64,000 nucleotides of DNA, from the NCBI GenBank assembly GCA_035772735.1, contig JASDFA010000018.1, forward strand, positions 145,333,501-145,397,500, given 5' to 3'. Source of the stretch: Datura wrightii (Eukaryota > Streptophyta > Magnoliopsida > Solanales > Solanaceae). The position numbers and the translations under genes were made by a program. The notes under the pieces are model-generated. The model did no database searches. It saw nothing but the letters and a program-made list of their open reading frames with translations, and was not told where the DNA came from. Of the stretch, positions 44,295 to 56,418 are shown one piece after another. The stretch's first letter is position 1. The number at the start of each line of letters is the position of its first letter.

Positions 44295-46878
44295 GTCACA
44301 ACCCGTAATTGGGCCATGATGGCACCTACTACAACCTCCAATAGTAAGCCAAAATCTCAAATCAAATACTAAAAGCAACGGCCAACTTACTAACAAGGAA
44401 GAAAAAACAATGGGCCACCAAGTATAGATATATACATAATATGTACAAAATATACAATATCGGCCCTAAGGAAATAAGAAAAGACAATATACACAAGATA
44501 TCAACCCTGGACCTAGTGTCACCGGTACAAGAGCCTCTAAAACTACAAGAATAAGGCTATACAAAAGAAATACAACTTTTTGGAAATAAAAAATATAGAC
44601 AGGAGATACAAGATGGAAAGTAGTAATTTTCCCGACGCCAAGAGCTCACCATGATCCGATCAACAAAAGAATCCACGAACGAGCAAACGATCAATGAGCG
44701 TGACTAGTACTGGGAGATACATCAGAAAAAGATGCAGAAATATAGTATGAGTAACAAAACACAAGGTACTCAGTAGGCATCATAGGTCGACCGAGCTTAG
44801 AATATAATATATAATATAAAAGACATGAAAGAAACTATATATCGAAAACTAACTTGGAAATCACAACATCTCAAGGATAACGTGAAAATAACAGTAATAT
44901 GCAAATATAAATATATACATAGAAGTATATAAGAGTGATGTAGTGCAGTATGATATGATGTAATGTAATATGTGCCAATGCATATAGCCACGAAACTCAA
45001 TAATGACCTAGATTCGTTCGGCATTTAACCTCGGATATAGTAATAATGAAACCCGACAAATACCTAGGGCCACTGGGCGTTTCACCTCGGACATAATAAC
45101 AATGAAACTCGACAAAAGCCTCGGGCCTTCCGGCATCTCACCTCGGACATAGATAGAAAAAAGTAAAGTGTACTGGTCCGGCATCTTACCTCGGACCGAA
45201 TATACAGGTGGTACAAATATTTTATAAATTTTATAATCAATAAAATAGTAGTACACTCCCCCAAAGCTTCAATCAATAAAAGATGAGACATTTTTAATTT
45301 AAAAGCTAAAATTCAGTATTTTTCCTTCAATCGTATTCCAATGCATATGCATGTATATGTGGATATATGCATGCTCACTCAAATGTATATATATAAGCAT
45401 ATAATTCCACATCAAATGGGGTACATAACCCTCCATACCACAATCATACTAACCTAGAGTATAGCCACATCAAATCCGTCAATCTCATAACAAAGGAAAA
45501 AATGAGGAAAGTAAAGTGATAACAAGTCCAACAAATCCATAACGAATCGAAAATCACTAAGAAAACACCTCTACGATCCCAAACATATTCGCAATATAGC
45601 AACTAACATCCTAAACGAAAGCTTATAATGGAATGCTATTCTAAAATCCTTGATATTTGTCCAATAATTCAAAAAATCATTACAACCTAATTCTAACTAG
45701 AAAATCATCCCAATATCATGAAACTTATAAAATATACAACCAAATTGAGCCAAGTCAAAATAATGAAAACCATAACCTACCTCATGGCTGAACGTCAAGC
45801 CACGAACCGTCACTCGGAAGCTTTTCCCTTCCGCAACGCCTTAGATTATTATCACACTATCACAAACATGATATACTCATCAAAACGAGGCTAACGATAA
45901 TCATATTGACATATTTTAACTCGGTCTGAAAATTGGGTCGAAAATTGACCCTCGGGGCCCACTAAGGAAATATGAAAAAGATTATAGCATTGTGTTCCTC
46001 GAATGTTCAGGAACTCATACCCGAAATTGTGTCAAAAAATGGAGCTCCTTTCAAGGATCAAATCAGCCCAGAAATATCAAGATCATAAAAGAGAAATTCT
46101 ATGATTTGGAGCTCAAAAATGCGAATTAAACATGGAAATGAAGCTATAATTAGCTAAGGAATGAAGACAGAAATATAAATTTACCTATTTTCCCAAGAAT
46201 CCGCTAAGAAATGATAGAAATTGCCACTTATAGAGCTCTTAATAATGGTAGGTCGAGTTTTACATCATATGAGCTGAAAGGAAAGTGATCTTCCCATAAA
46301 GCTATCAATTTTTCTCTGCATCAGACTCCGAATAACCATAAAGGATCTGATACAACGGTCTCTAGCTGCTCTAGCGGACTGCCTGGCGCAAGCCACAACT
46401 CAAACTTTAAACAAACCCCCAAAATTCATTCGGAGTACCGTGAACGCAAACCTTATATGTTTTCCAAGTGAAAATAGCATTCTGGACTCAATGAAATTGA
46501 AAAAACGACTATAGGATGTCTTCTTGAAAAGATGAACACCAAAATCAACACTTAAACCACATAAAGACAACCACCCAAATGCCCAAAATGAGTCAGAAAG
46601 CCTTGAGACCCAAACCAACGATCCCACTAACCTAAAATCCACATTCTAGAGCTAATGGAGCTGACGAAATTCTCATACCATACCATTTGCTAAGAATGTT
46701 GACCAAAGTCAACCATTTCAATTCTAGAAAATTTTGGAAATTCTTTCCAAAACTCACCCGAACACTTTGAAACCATGCTATCCATCCCCACAAATCAAAA
46801 AAAAATGTATAAACCATGGGGAGGGTCAAAACAATAAGAACACGCAAAAGCAAGGAAATGACCAGGAGGGTCATTACA
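44295..46878 (-). repeat. Element H 3' LTR
   Basis: 2584 bp, starting TGTCACAACCCGTAATTGGG and ending GGGTCATTACA. It differs from the D/F and E/L families. It contains a 56-bp minisatellite at 45019-45194. Confidence 0.8.
45019..45194 (-). repeat. Minisatellite in H LTR (about 56-bp period)
   Basis: The block CGGCATCTCACCTCGG or a near variant recurs at 45019, 45075, 45131 and 45179, with ACATA.. AATGAAAC and CGACAAA spacers in the first two units. Periods are 56, 56 and 48. Confidence 0.85.
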
Positions 46879-47207
46879 ACATCCGCTACCAAATGAACTT
46901 TTTTCCTCGAAAGTTAAAGAACAAGAAGTGCTTGAAGACTCAAAAAAGTGAGGATATCTAGTCCACATGTTGAGATCGGCCTCCCAAGTAAACTCCTTGA
47001 CTAAATGATGCCTCCACTAAACCTTAACCTATGGAATGTCCTACAACCTCAACTTTCTAACCTGCCTGTCTAGCATAGCCACAAGCTTCTCCTCAAAAGC
47101 CAAGGACTCATTAAGCTTATCAAAATCCCATTGAAGCATGTGAGACTCATCTGGAATGTACCGCCATAATATAGATACATGGAAAACAAGTTGTACACCC
47201 AAAAAAA
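46879..47207 (-). pseudogene. pol: Element H integrase C-terminus and chromodomain-like tail
   Basis: VFHVSILWRYIPDESHMLQW and LAFEEKLVAMLDRQVRKLRL are the integrase C-terminal end, followed by a weak chromodomain near 46950-47040. The piece is cut on its upstream side by I's LTR at 47208. Confidence 0.8.
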
Positions 47208-48642
47208 TGATGAGTTGGTAATTTACCAACTTATTAGGCTTTTAAGCATGAGCTTTAGATAGTTTTTAAGTCTTTTAGTTGGATTTTATGCCCTTTTTCC
47301 TTTGGATGTTGCAGGTACCTAACTTGAAGAGAAGGAGCACGAAATTGAATAAAAAGGATGAGATTCAGGTGGAAACAGGTGCTCCACCGGAGGACATCAG
47401 TGAAACATCGACTGATCGTAGGCACCCACTAAAATGATGAACAATTGCAATAGGCGTCTCATGAAACAGCACCCAGTGAACTGCCAGTGCCATCGCCAAA
47501 ATGCTCTAGAATTCACTAGACACCAGATAAGACCAACCGGTGGCCTGCGGATAGACACCGGTGAACCACTGTTGACTTGCAAGTGAAAGACACCTAAAAA
47601 GGGTAAAAATGTCTAGCCTAAAAAAAGAGGAGAATGTTATAACCTACTTTTGTACATATTCTAGAAAAGTACTCTGAACAAGCACATTATTATTCCCATT
47701 ACTTTTGAAAGCGAGAATTCCATAATAAATAGAGTTTGAATATTACTTTTTCATCTTTATCTTCTTCAGCAAGGTACATCCACCATTATAGAGACATTTT
47801 GAGGTTGATGTGTTTACTCTTAATTATGAAATTGTTGAGTCTATTGATAAAGAAGATCTTTTGTTCTCAATTATGAGTAGATAAATTTATATCTAGAGGT
47901 GTGTGATGTTGGGTGTTTGATTCAATTGGGTATTGCTACATTTATCTCGTTATTATTTAATTAGTGTAAATTTATTGATTTCTCCTTAAATTGTAGTTGA
48001 TTGCTCATAGTTGCAAATATAGGTATTGTTTGCTTACTTAATTTTATCTTGAAAAAGAGGAATTAAGTAATGGGGGAGAACTTAATAGTGTTGGGATTTG
48101 ATTATGTGGGGTTGGGAGAAAAATAGCCAAATCCCATGGTCATAATCCCATTAAAGGTTGATGGCTAGAAATGGCTCAACCCCTAACCCAAACCATATTG
48201 GAATAGTTGAATTGTACTTTAAGATTCAAACGAACTTGAGATAAACGAACCCTAGTGGTTGAGAAACATCGTGTACCATCTTTTTCAAGGTTATTTACTC
48301 ATATTAGTAAATAACTCAATTGTCTAATAAATCCCGATTCGATTGGCATCCCATCTACATCAGATCTCTGGCCTTTGCTCATTATTATTTCTCAATTTTG
48401 GTTATCTTGCTCTCTTGATTAGTTGAGTTTAGATTCAACAGTATTATTGCATTCACTCCCCTAAAATTCTTGTTTACTTGTCTTGTACATTGATGCAAAT
48501 TAGTTCAAGTTAATATACAACTATTATGTGATCATTTTACATTCCTTGTGGGATTTGACCCCGACACGCATCGGGTTATTTGTTTTGATACAATGACTAT
48601 TTAAACTATTTCATAAAGAAGAGTGTAGTTTGGACATTATCA
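47208..48642 (+). repeat. Element I 5' LTR
   Basis: 1435 bp, starting TGATGAGTTGG and ending GGACATTATCA. Positions 48242-48642 match 53342-53741. Confidence 0.8.
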
Positions 48643-48646
48643 AAAA

Positions 48647-48664
48647 TGGTGCTGCTGCCGGGGA
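48647..48664 (+). other. Element I primer binding site (tRNA-Asp, degenerate)
   Basis: TGGTGCTGCTGCCGGGGA against the TGGCGCCGTTGCCGGGGA expected for tRNA-Asp(GUC), four bases after the LTR. Confidence 0.8.
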
Positions 48665-48767
48665 ATGTAATTTGATAGCCTATAGTTGTTGTTATTTTGA
48701 ATTGATGTTGTATCTTAATTAGTTTGACTTTATAATCGTGGATGGTGTATTCTAGGTTGAATTTGAT

Positions 48768-49894
48768 ATGAGCCAGCACTTAGTAGAAGGAGAAGGTTCA
48801 TTGGAGGGGTATAAAGATCATGAGGATGATGACCCCGTGATGCTCGATGTAGCATGGGCAATTCGCCTACCTCCTATGGTAGGGAATGCCACTTTCCATG
48901 TGACGAGTACAATGCTACACTTATCTCAAATGAAGGGACTCTTTGGAGGGATGCATATAGGCATCTCCACAACTTCTTGGAGATTTTCCAACCCATCAAC
49001 ATTACAAATATCACTCAAGAGTCAATCAAAGTGAGACTCTTTCCATTCTCACTCACTGGGGAAGCAACTACGTGGTTGGAGGAGCTATCTCCCGGGTCTA
49101 TTACTTCTTGGAATGAACTAACAGAGGCATTTTTGGATAGGTTCTTTCCTCCCTCAAGGATGTTGCAGCTAAAGGATGACATAACTAATTTCCGACAACT
49201 CGTGGGGGAATAATTCCATGAAGATTGGTTGAGGTTTAAGAAAAAGGTGGCCATTTGTCTGAACCATGGCTTACCCAATGGGGTTTTACTGCAAAGCTTC
49301 TACCGGTCATTGGATTCTATCAATAAGTCTGTGGCAAATAATTTTCCTGGGGGGTCAATCATGGATCAACCCTATGGAGTAGCCAAGGCATTACTTGATA
49401 GAATGACGAAAACCAATCAAGCATGGCACACTAGAGAAGCGGAGGTATCTTCTAGCAGTGTTGCTTCAAATCTTATGAGTGCGGAATTGAGGAAGAGAGA
49501 CAAGGTTAGAGATGAAACTCTTGCCAAAGTAATGAACCAGTTAGATTTGATGACAAAACATGTGATGGAATCTGGTACAAAGAATGTGAATGTTGTAGCT
49601 GCTCAAATCCATGCTCAGTTTTAGGATGATACTTCACCTCCGAGATATGCGGAAGAGTGTCAATACATGTCAGGCCAATTGGGGGGTTCTCTACCTAGGT
49701 ATCAAGGTTCCAATCAAGGCCCTTGGCACCTAAGGGAGGAGAATCAAGGTTGGAGAAATCGTGACAATCTTTGATGGGGGGAGAGAAATAATTGATGGCG
49801 GAATAGAGAGAAAAATCGTGAACGAGAGCGATATCACTGAAGATCTAATCCTTATGTACCTCCTTCAAAATTAGGCACACCTCAAGGACAGCCG
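48768..49894 (+). pseudogene. gag: Element I gag (Athila-like)
   Basis: Begins MSQHLVEGEGSLEGYKDHED at 48768 and shifts frame near 48880. The second frame reads WRDAYRHLHNFLEIFQPINI and KVRLFPFSLTGEATTWLEEL, then FLDRFFPPSRMLQLKDDITN and an AICLNHGLPNGVLLQSFYRS block, the generic retrotransposon gag fold. A stop at about 49211 and another at 49622 interrupt it. Beyond lies the glycine/glutamine-rich nucleocapsid end with further stops. It ends where a tandem duplication marks the junction with J. Confidence 0.83.
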
Positions 49895-49897
49895 ATA

Positions 49898-49971
49898 TGA
49901 GTGATGTAGGAAGCCCAAATATTTAGGATATGTTGGGGTGAGTGATGTAGGAAGCCCAAATATTGAGGATA
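49898..49971. repeat. 33-bp tandem duplication (41-bp period) at the I/J junction
   Basis: GTGATGTAGGAAGCCCAAAT and the bases that follow occur twice, starting at 49898 and 49939, with one difference. I's gag lies to the left and J's gag to the right. Confidence 0.85.
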
Positions 49972-51023
49972 GTTGAGCTGGATGACATGCTAGGGCTATT
50001 AAAGTAGACTGAGTTCTCCTCTGTCCTGCTGATGGACACTCCTTTAACTTGGGACCTAACTGTCCATATCCAAACTAACCCTCTTTGCCTATGCAGCATT
50101 CACCTGGATGGTTCTTTCCACAGTTAGGACAAGCTAGGTGACGGTTGCTGGCATTGTAACTATGGGACTTAGAGCCAGATGTTCCCCCCTTTTGATCCTT
50201 GCGGGATCAAAAAGTAGGGGCATTGGCTAATGTGGGTGCTGGAGACCTCTACTTCTGCTGTTGTGGGCGACTATTACTGCCAGACCTCTGGTGGCCATAA
50301 TCCGACTAACCTGTTCTAGCCCGCTTGTTCTCCCACTCAATATCCTTGAACTTTTATGCCTCAATATGCTAGGCATGAATGATGAGGCTGGAGAGGTCAA
50401 TGTCCTTGATGAGCATCGAGTTCTGCACTCCTTAAGTACCAAGTCTGACACTCCATTGACGAATTTGAGCATGCGATCCCTTGGCTCGGCTAACATCACT
50501 AGAGCATACCCGACAATCGAGTGAACTCAAACGTTTACTCCTCCACGGTCCCTCAATTCCCGAGGAAAGAATCTGCCCAAAAATGCAGTCTTGAACTCAT
50601 CCCACTCTACTGACCCCACTGTTGCTGGCCTATCTTCCTTCCACTGGTTGTACCAGATTTGAGCCACCCCTTTCAACTGGTAGGAAGCCAGATCAGCACT
50701 ATCCATAGAACTAACACCCATAATCCAGATGATCTTTCGCACCTCATCCATAAACTCTTAGGGGCCTCTCCAACCTTGGATCCATGAACAACTGGAGGGT
50801 TCATTCGGGTAAAGTCCCGAACCCTAACAGCTACTGCAGACCTTTTTACATTCACTGGAACTATTTGCTGGTTCACTTGGTAAATCACCGTCTAGGCTAG
50901 CAGCTGGATTGTCGCTCGAAATTCTACTGCGGACACTTGGTCGTCCTGAGGGGCCAATGGATATGGTGGGGCAGGTCAGTTGACATTGCCATCCCTCATT
51001 TTGTTACCTCATTTTGGAGGCAT
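49972..51023 (-). pseudogene. gag: Element J gag
   Basis: Starts at an ATG-Pro-Pro at 51023. It retains RDFTRMNPPVVHGSKVGE, AQIWYNQWKEDRPATVGSVE, EFKTAFLGRFFPRELRD and MLKFVNGVSDLVLKECRT, with frameshifts near 50520 and 50750. The zinc-knuckle region at 50030-50160 is degenerate. It matches D, F and K gag. Confidence 0.8.
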
Positions 51024-51201
51024 ACTTTAACTGAAATGAATAGAGCATGAGTTTCAATGCACGATAAGGAGTATGAAGAAAAGGGAGTTTTCCTATTAAC
51101 GTCTTCTAGCATCCCCATCATAAGTGTGGCGCGCTTCACAACCATGAAAAAGACTTTACTTGATGCGGCTTCAAGACATCCTAGGATACTCTAAACCTAG
51201 T

Positions 51202-51213
51202 GCTCTGATACAA
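51202..51213 (-). other. Element J primer binding site (tRNA-iMet)
   Basis: The minus strand reads TTGTATCAGAGC, one base off the standard site, four bases inside the LTR. Confidence 0.85.
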
Positions 51214-51217
51214 AGTT

Positions 51218-53341
51218 TGTCACGACCCGAGTGTACACCTTGGACGAGACATGGTACTTGGTGCCACAAGTGACCCCAAGCTAATCCATGGTCTAACATT
51301 TTCACTGGTAAACTAAGTAAACATAAGCAGAAACTATATAAAAATAATTATGAAATCAATGTTGCTAAAAGTGTAACATGACTATAAGGAATACTACATA
51401 TTTGATTTTGAAAGGAAACTACTATCTGATAAGTTGTTGGGACAAGCCCCCAGATAACTTTAAAATATGACAAAAAAGAAACTAGCTGAAAAGAAAATAT
51501 CATCCTCGGAAGATGAGGACTCACCAATGGATTGCTGCTGCTGAAATTGTTGGAGGGAACTACTAACGCTGTTGAGACTAAGAACCTAAATCTGTATAAT
51601 AATGTGATACAACATAGAAAGTATGTGTCAGTACTTCGAATGTACTGAGTAATTAGAATATATAATCAGCATGGAAAATAAATTACTGAACTGAAATAAC
51701 ATGAAATGACCAACTGATACTAAATACTAACAAAAGTTGAGCTATAACTGATATGGTCAATAATGACCTTGACTAACGGTCATAAACATTTCCTGGAACT
51801 GAGCGACTGAACAGAGTTAAACTGAACTAAATAGAACTGAATACTGTACTGATAAGTGAGAGAGTCTATAACCGACACATAACCATATGAGCTAGACATG
51901 AAGTCCAATGTATACACCCCATCAGAGAAAGCCCACTATACCTTACCAGGGTATACTGTCCGAGCTGGGTGATCACAAGTATGGGGCCTATTGGGCCAAT
52001 AATCTACGGTGGTGACGTATTTCTAGGAAAAAAGGTGTGATGGAACCCCAGTCCGTTCGGTGCTAAGTACTACTCCCACTGGATAGTCCTAACTTGACTA
52101 CTATGTTGATAGCTCGAAGCTGGGGTCCTGGACTAAGTCAAGAAATCTTATCTGAAAGAAACCTAAGAGTCTATAGGACTGAATAATTGACAACTGGTGT
52201 TTTAAGACCGGTCAGAGCTGCTTATCTAAAAGTTTCATAACCGTCTAAAGAAGCAACTGATAACTGATACTGCTAGTTCTAAGGTTGGTTACAGCTGTTT
52301 ATCTAGAAGTGTCGTAAGAGGACAACCTGATAACTGAAACTAGGGAGTATGACTGAACTGAACTCCTCAAAGAACTAACTATTGTCAAACTGATTAGCTT
52401 ACTTACTGAAAGATATTGAATATGCTAATTTTATGACTGAGAATGAACTAGCATGCAACTGACTAAGAATTCATTTGATAGTAATAAAACGGGAATTCAA
52501 AGACTAACATACTCAAGCAGAATTAATATCTAATCAACTGTGCAAGACACAATTTACTACATCTATAGAATTAGGGATAAGAGCATATTACAAGAAGAAA
52601 GTAGCAACATGATCACTAAGTAGTGGAAACATAGCAACAATCCACAAGAATTAATTAGAATCTAGCTGAAAATTTACCCTAATTCAAATCCTCAAGGCTA
52701 GAATTGTTAAGAAATTTCAGTAGGATTTTTGGGGCACAAAGGAAGAACAATTCCCTTGTTGAATTCCCACATACCTAGTGTAGAAATACCGAAGAAAAAA
52801 CCTTGAGAAATTTGAGAAGAAAATTGAAACCTTTGCTCCTGCTCTGTGCTCCCTAATTGAGTTTTGTATGTTCTAACTTTGAGAGAATGAGAGGAATGAG
52901 AGAAAATTGTTGACTAACGCCCTAAATCTCTCTGAAAATGACCCCAAATTATATAGTTTAGGAATTAAAAAGGTGGGAAGTTACAAAAATGCCCCTGAAA
53001 GAAAAACTGAAAAACTGCCCAACAAACTAGTCACCCCACAATTCCTTACATCAGACGATAACTCGTCATCTAACTCGTGGGTTCCTGGAAAGGGTTTAAC
53101 TGATTTCTGAGCTAGGAATGCAATGAGTGAGAGGAGTACTCATTAGTCCTCACAACAGGTCGTTCCATGTCTCGTTGGTTCTCAAAGGAAAATCGGTAGG
53201 GCTTACCACAACCCAGACAATGAGTCATTACTGTTGACAATGACTCATTGACTTGGTCGTTCTGAGACAAAATTTTCTGGTTCTTTTAGGTTTTTCATTG
53301 AAAATCTGAGTTTGGTCTAGGAAAGTTTTGGGGGTGTTACA
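51218..53341 (-). repeat. Element J right (5') LTR
   Basis: 2124 bp, starting TGTCACGACCCGAG and ending GGGGGTGTTACA. Short CGACTC or GAGTCA motifs lie at 53030-53260. Confidence 0.85.
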
Positions 53342-53741
53342 TAAAGGCACCTAAGTGGTTCAAAAACATCGAGTGCCATCTTTTCTAAGGTTATTTTCAC
53401 ATATTAGTAATAATTCGATTATCTAGTAAATCCTAATTTAATTGGCATCCCATCTACATCATAACTATGACCTTTGCTCATTGTTGTTTCTCGATTTTGG
53501 TTATCCTGCTCTCTTTATTAGATGAGTTTAAATTCAATAATATTATTGAATTCACTTCACTAAAATTTTCATTTACTTGTCTGGTACATTGATGCACATT
53601 AAATTCAAGTTAATATACAACTATTGCATGATCATTTTACATTTCTTGTGGGATTCGACCCCGACACCTGTTGGTTATGTTTTTTGATACAATGACCATT
53701 TACGCGTTTTTGTAAATAAGAGTGAAGTTTGGACGTTAGCA
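53342..53741 (+). repeat. Element I 3' LTR, terminal 400 bp
   Basis: Aligns with 48242-48642 and ends GGACGTTAGCA. The first kilobase of this LTR is missing, lost with J's left end. Confidence 0.83.
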
Positions 53742-54624
53742 AAGAGCTAGAGTCAAAGCTAACTCATAAGCCACCTCCTGAATACGCCGCAGAATTTCAA
53801 TGGACCAATGAACCTAGGGCTAAGCTTGCCCTTCCTCCCGAACCTCATCACGCCCTTCATGGGTGACACATGAAGGAAAAACCTATCTCCAACCATAAAT
53901 TCCAAGTCTCAACCCTTCGATCAATATAGTTCTTCTGCCTACTCTAAGTTGTACGGAGTCTCTCCTGAATCACCTGAACTTTATCCAAAAAGTCATGCAA
54001 CAAGTCAGGGCCCCAAGGTCTAACCTCGAAAGCATCAAACTAAACCCACTGGAGGCTGGAATCTCCTACCATAAAATGCCTCGAATGGGGCCATTTGAAT
54101 ACTCAAATGGTAGCTATTATTATATGTGAACTCTGCCAAAACCAAGAACTGGTCCTACTGACCTCCAAAATAAATAACACATGCTCGAAGCATATCCTCT
54201 AGAAATTGAATAGTATGCTCAGATTGACCATCAGTCTGCGGATGAAAGATTGTGCTAAGCTCAACTCGGGTACCCAACTCTCTCTGAATTGACATCCAGA
54301 AACACAATGTAAATTGAGTACCATAGTTCGAGATAGTACAAATAGGCACTCCATGCAAACAGATAGTCTCCCAGATGTATTTCTGAGCCAACCTCTCTGA
54401 ACTGTATGAAGTCTGAACGGGTAGAAAGTGAGTGGACTTGGTTAATCTATCAATGATGACCCATATAGCATCAAATCTCCGAAATGTACGTGGCAAGCCT
54501 ATGAAGAGGTCCATAGAGATTTGTTCCCAATTCTATTCAGGAATGGTTAGTCTCTGAGTGAATTCACCTGGCCTTTGGTGCTCGTACATCACCTGCTGAC
54601 AGTTCAAGCACCTAGACACAAAAT
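53742..54624 (-). pseudogene. pol: Element H integrase core
   Basis: 54155-54514 reads MDLFIGLPRTFRRFDAIWVI, HGVPICTISNYGTQF and HPQTDGQSEHTIQFLEDML. The second catalytic aspartate (normally SDRG) is asparagine here (SNYG), so the enzyme is dead. The MKGVMRF..KGKLSPRFIGP block at 53790-53880 belongs to the C-terminal part, with stops around. The left end joins 47207 once I is removed. The right end is cut at K. Confidence 0.83.
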
Positions 54625-55289
54625 TCAATGAGCATCGCGGTTTTGCACTCCTTAAGTACAAAGTTTGACACTCCATTGGCGAATTTGAGCATGCAAGCCC
54701 TTGGCTCGGCTACCATCTATGAAGCATACCTCGACAACCAAGTGAACTCCAATGCATACTCCTCCATGGTTTTGTTACCCCTTCTAAGATTCATGAACTC
54801 AGCGACCTTGGCCTCCTTCCATTTTTGAGGAAAGAATCTATCAAAAAATGCAGTCGTGAGCTCATCCCACTCTACTGACCCCGCTGCTGCTAGCCTTCCT
54901 TCCTTCCACTGGTTGTACAAAATTTAAGCCACCCTTTTCAACTGGTAGGTAGCCAGATCAACACTCTCAATTGAACTAACACCCATAATCTGGGTGATCT
55001 TCCGCACCTCATCTACAAACTATTGCGATACCTCTCCCACCTTGGATCCATGAAAAGCTGGAGGGTTCATTCGGGTGAAGTCCCGAACCCTAGCAACTAC
55101 TGCAGACCCATTTACATTCACTGAAACTACTTGCTGGATCACTTGGTTAGTCACCATTTGAGCCAGCAACTGAATTGCCGCTCAAAATTTTGTTGTGGAC
55201 ACTTGGTAATCCTGAGGGGCTACTGGAGCTAGTGGGGTAGGTCAGTTGGCATTGCCAACCATCCTTCCATTTTCTCATTTTCGAGGCAT
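54625..55289 (-). pseudogene. gag: Element K gag, partial
   Basis: Starts at an ATG-Pro at 55289. It retains YNQWKEGRLAAAGSVEWDEL and AEFMNLRRGNKTMEEYALEF (54717-54920). Stops upstream interrupt it. It breaks off in the FVNG..ECRT region, before the zinc knuckle. Confidence 0.8.
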
Positions 55290-55492
55290 ACTTTCAATGA
55301 ACTGAAGAAATCACGAGTTAGAAGTACATCTTGGGATTTCAAATTCAATGCACGATAAGGAGTATGAACAAAATAGAGTATTCCTATTAACATCTTCTAG
55401 CCTCCCCATTATAAATGTGGCGCGTTTCACGCCCATGAAAAGGACTCTGCTTTATGCGGCTTTCACATATCCTAGGATACTCTAAACCTAGT

Positions 55493-55504
55493 GCTCTGAT
55501 ACCA
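55493..55504 (-). other. Element K primer binding site (tRNA-iMet)
   Basis: The minus strand reads TGGTATCAGAGC exactly, four bases inside the LTR. Confidence 0.9.
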
Positions 55505-55508
55505 AGCT

Positions 55509-56418
55509 TTTCATGGCATGAGTCTACGCTCTAGACGAGACATGGTACTTGGTTCCATAAATGAACCCAAGCTAACCTATTATCTAACATTTGCACTGGC
55601 AAACTAAGTAAACATAAGAGGAAGCTTTATAAAAATAATTATGTAATCAATGCTGCTGAAAGTGTAACATGACTGTAAGAAATACTGAATATCTGAGTTT
55701 GAAAGCCAACCACTATCTGATGAGTTGCCGGGATAAGCCCCCAGCTAGCTCTAAAATCTGACTAAAAAGAAGCTCACTGAAAAAAGAAAATATCGTCCTT
55801 GGAAGAAGAGGAATCACCAATGGATTGCTGCAAGTGAAATCGTTGGAAAGAACTACTGACGATGTTGAGACTGAGAACCTGCGCTTGTATCATAATACGA
55901 TACAACATAGAAAGTATGCTTCAGTACTTTGAATGTACTGAATAAGTGAGATATACAATAAGCATGGCAAATAAACAACAGAACTGAAATAACATGAAAT
56001 AACCAATTGATACTGAATACTGATAAAATTTGAGCTATAACTAATATGGTCAATAATGACCATGACTGATGGTCATAAATAAGTCCTTGATCTGAGCGAC
56101 TGAACTGAGTTAAACTGAATTGAACTGAACTGAATACTGTACTGACAAATGGGAGAGTCTATAACCGACATATAGCCATGTGAGCTAGATGTGTAGTCCA
56201 ATGTATACACCCAATCAGAGAAAGCCCACTATATCTTGGCAGGGTATAGTGGCTGAGCTGGGTGATCACAAGTCTAGGGCCTGTTGGGCCAATAACCTAC
56301 AGTGGCAACATAGTTCTGGGAACCTGGGTGTGCTGGAATTCCAGTCTGTTTGGTGCTAAGTACTACTTCCACTGGATAGTCCTAATTTGACTACTAAGCT
56401 GATAGCTCGAATTTGGGG
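55509..56418 (-). repeat. Element K right (5') LTR, truncated
   Basis: Starts TTTCATGGCATGAG (TG decayed) and runs to TTTGGGG at 56418. The J LTR continues past the equivalent point at about 52127, so L inserted here. Confidence 0.8.

Larger units (their letters stand above)
49972..53341 (-). mobile_element. Element J: truncated D-family Gypsy (gag plus 5' LTR) inserted in I
   Basis: The right LTR (51218-53341) and gag (to 49972) are present on the minus strand. Protease, pol and the left LTR are missing. It interrupts I: I gag is on its left and I's 3' LTR fragment on its right. The missing part of I (pol and most of the 3' LTR) was probably lost in the same deletion. Confidence 0.78.
47208..53741 (+). 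mobile_element. Element I: Athila-like element inserted in H integrase
   Basis: Its 5' LTR (47208-48642), tRNA-Asp primer site and gag are on the plus strand. A 3' LTR fragment (53342-53741) returns after J. The outer ends are TGATGAG and TTAGCA. The flanks AAAAA (47203-47207) and AAGAG (53742-53746) are a poor duplication match. H's reading across the site supports the boundaries better. Confidence 0.8.
44295..54624 (-). mobile_element. Element H: Gypsy chromovirus, 3' part, split by I
   Basis: 3' LTR (44295-46878), then the end of pol (46879-47207), then element I (47208-53741), then the rest of the integrase (53742-54624). The integrase reading resumes across I: YELAL.. on the right side, GVQLVFHVS on the left. 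At 54624 it stops abruptly at K. Gag, RT and the 5' LTR are not in the window. Confidence 0.82.
54625..56418 (-). mobile_element. Element K: truncated D-family Gypsy (gag plus 5' LTR), cut by L
   Basis: Gag (54625-55289), iMet primer site (55493-55504) and the first 910 bases of the LTR (55509-56418) on the minus strand. The left end abuts H integrase; the right LTR is interrupted by L. Confidence 0.78.

Noticed and set aside
46734..46961. Lysine/asparagine-rich plus-strand frame
   Set aside because: It is antisense to the H LTR end and pol tail; composition reflects the A-rich strand.
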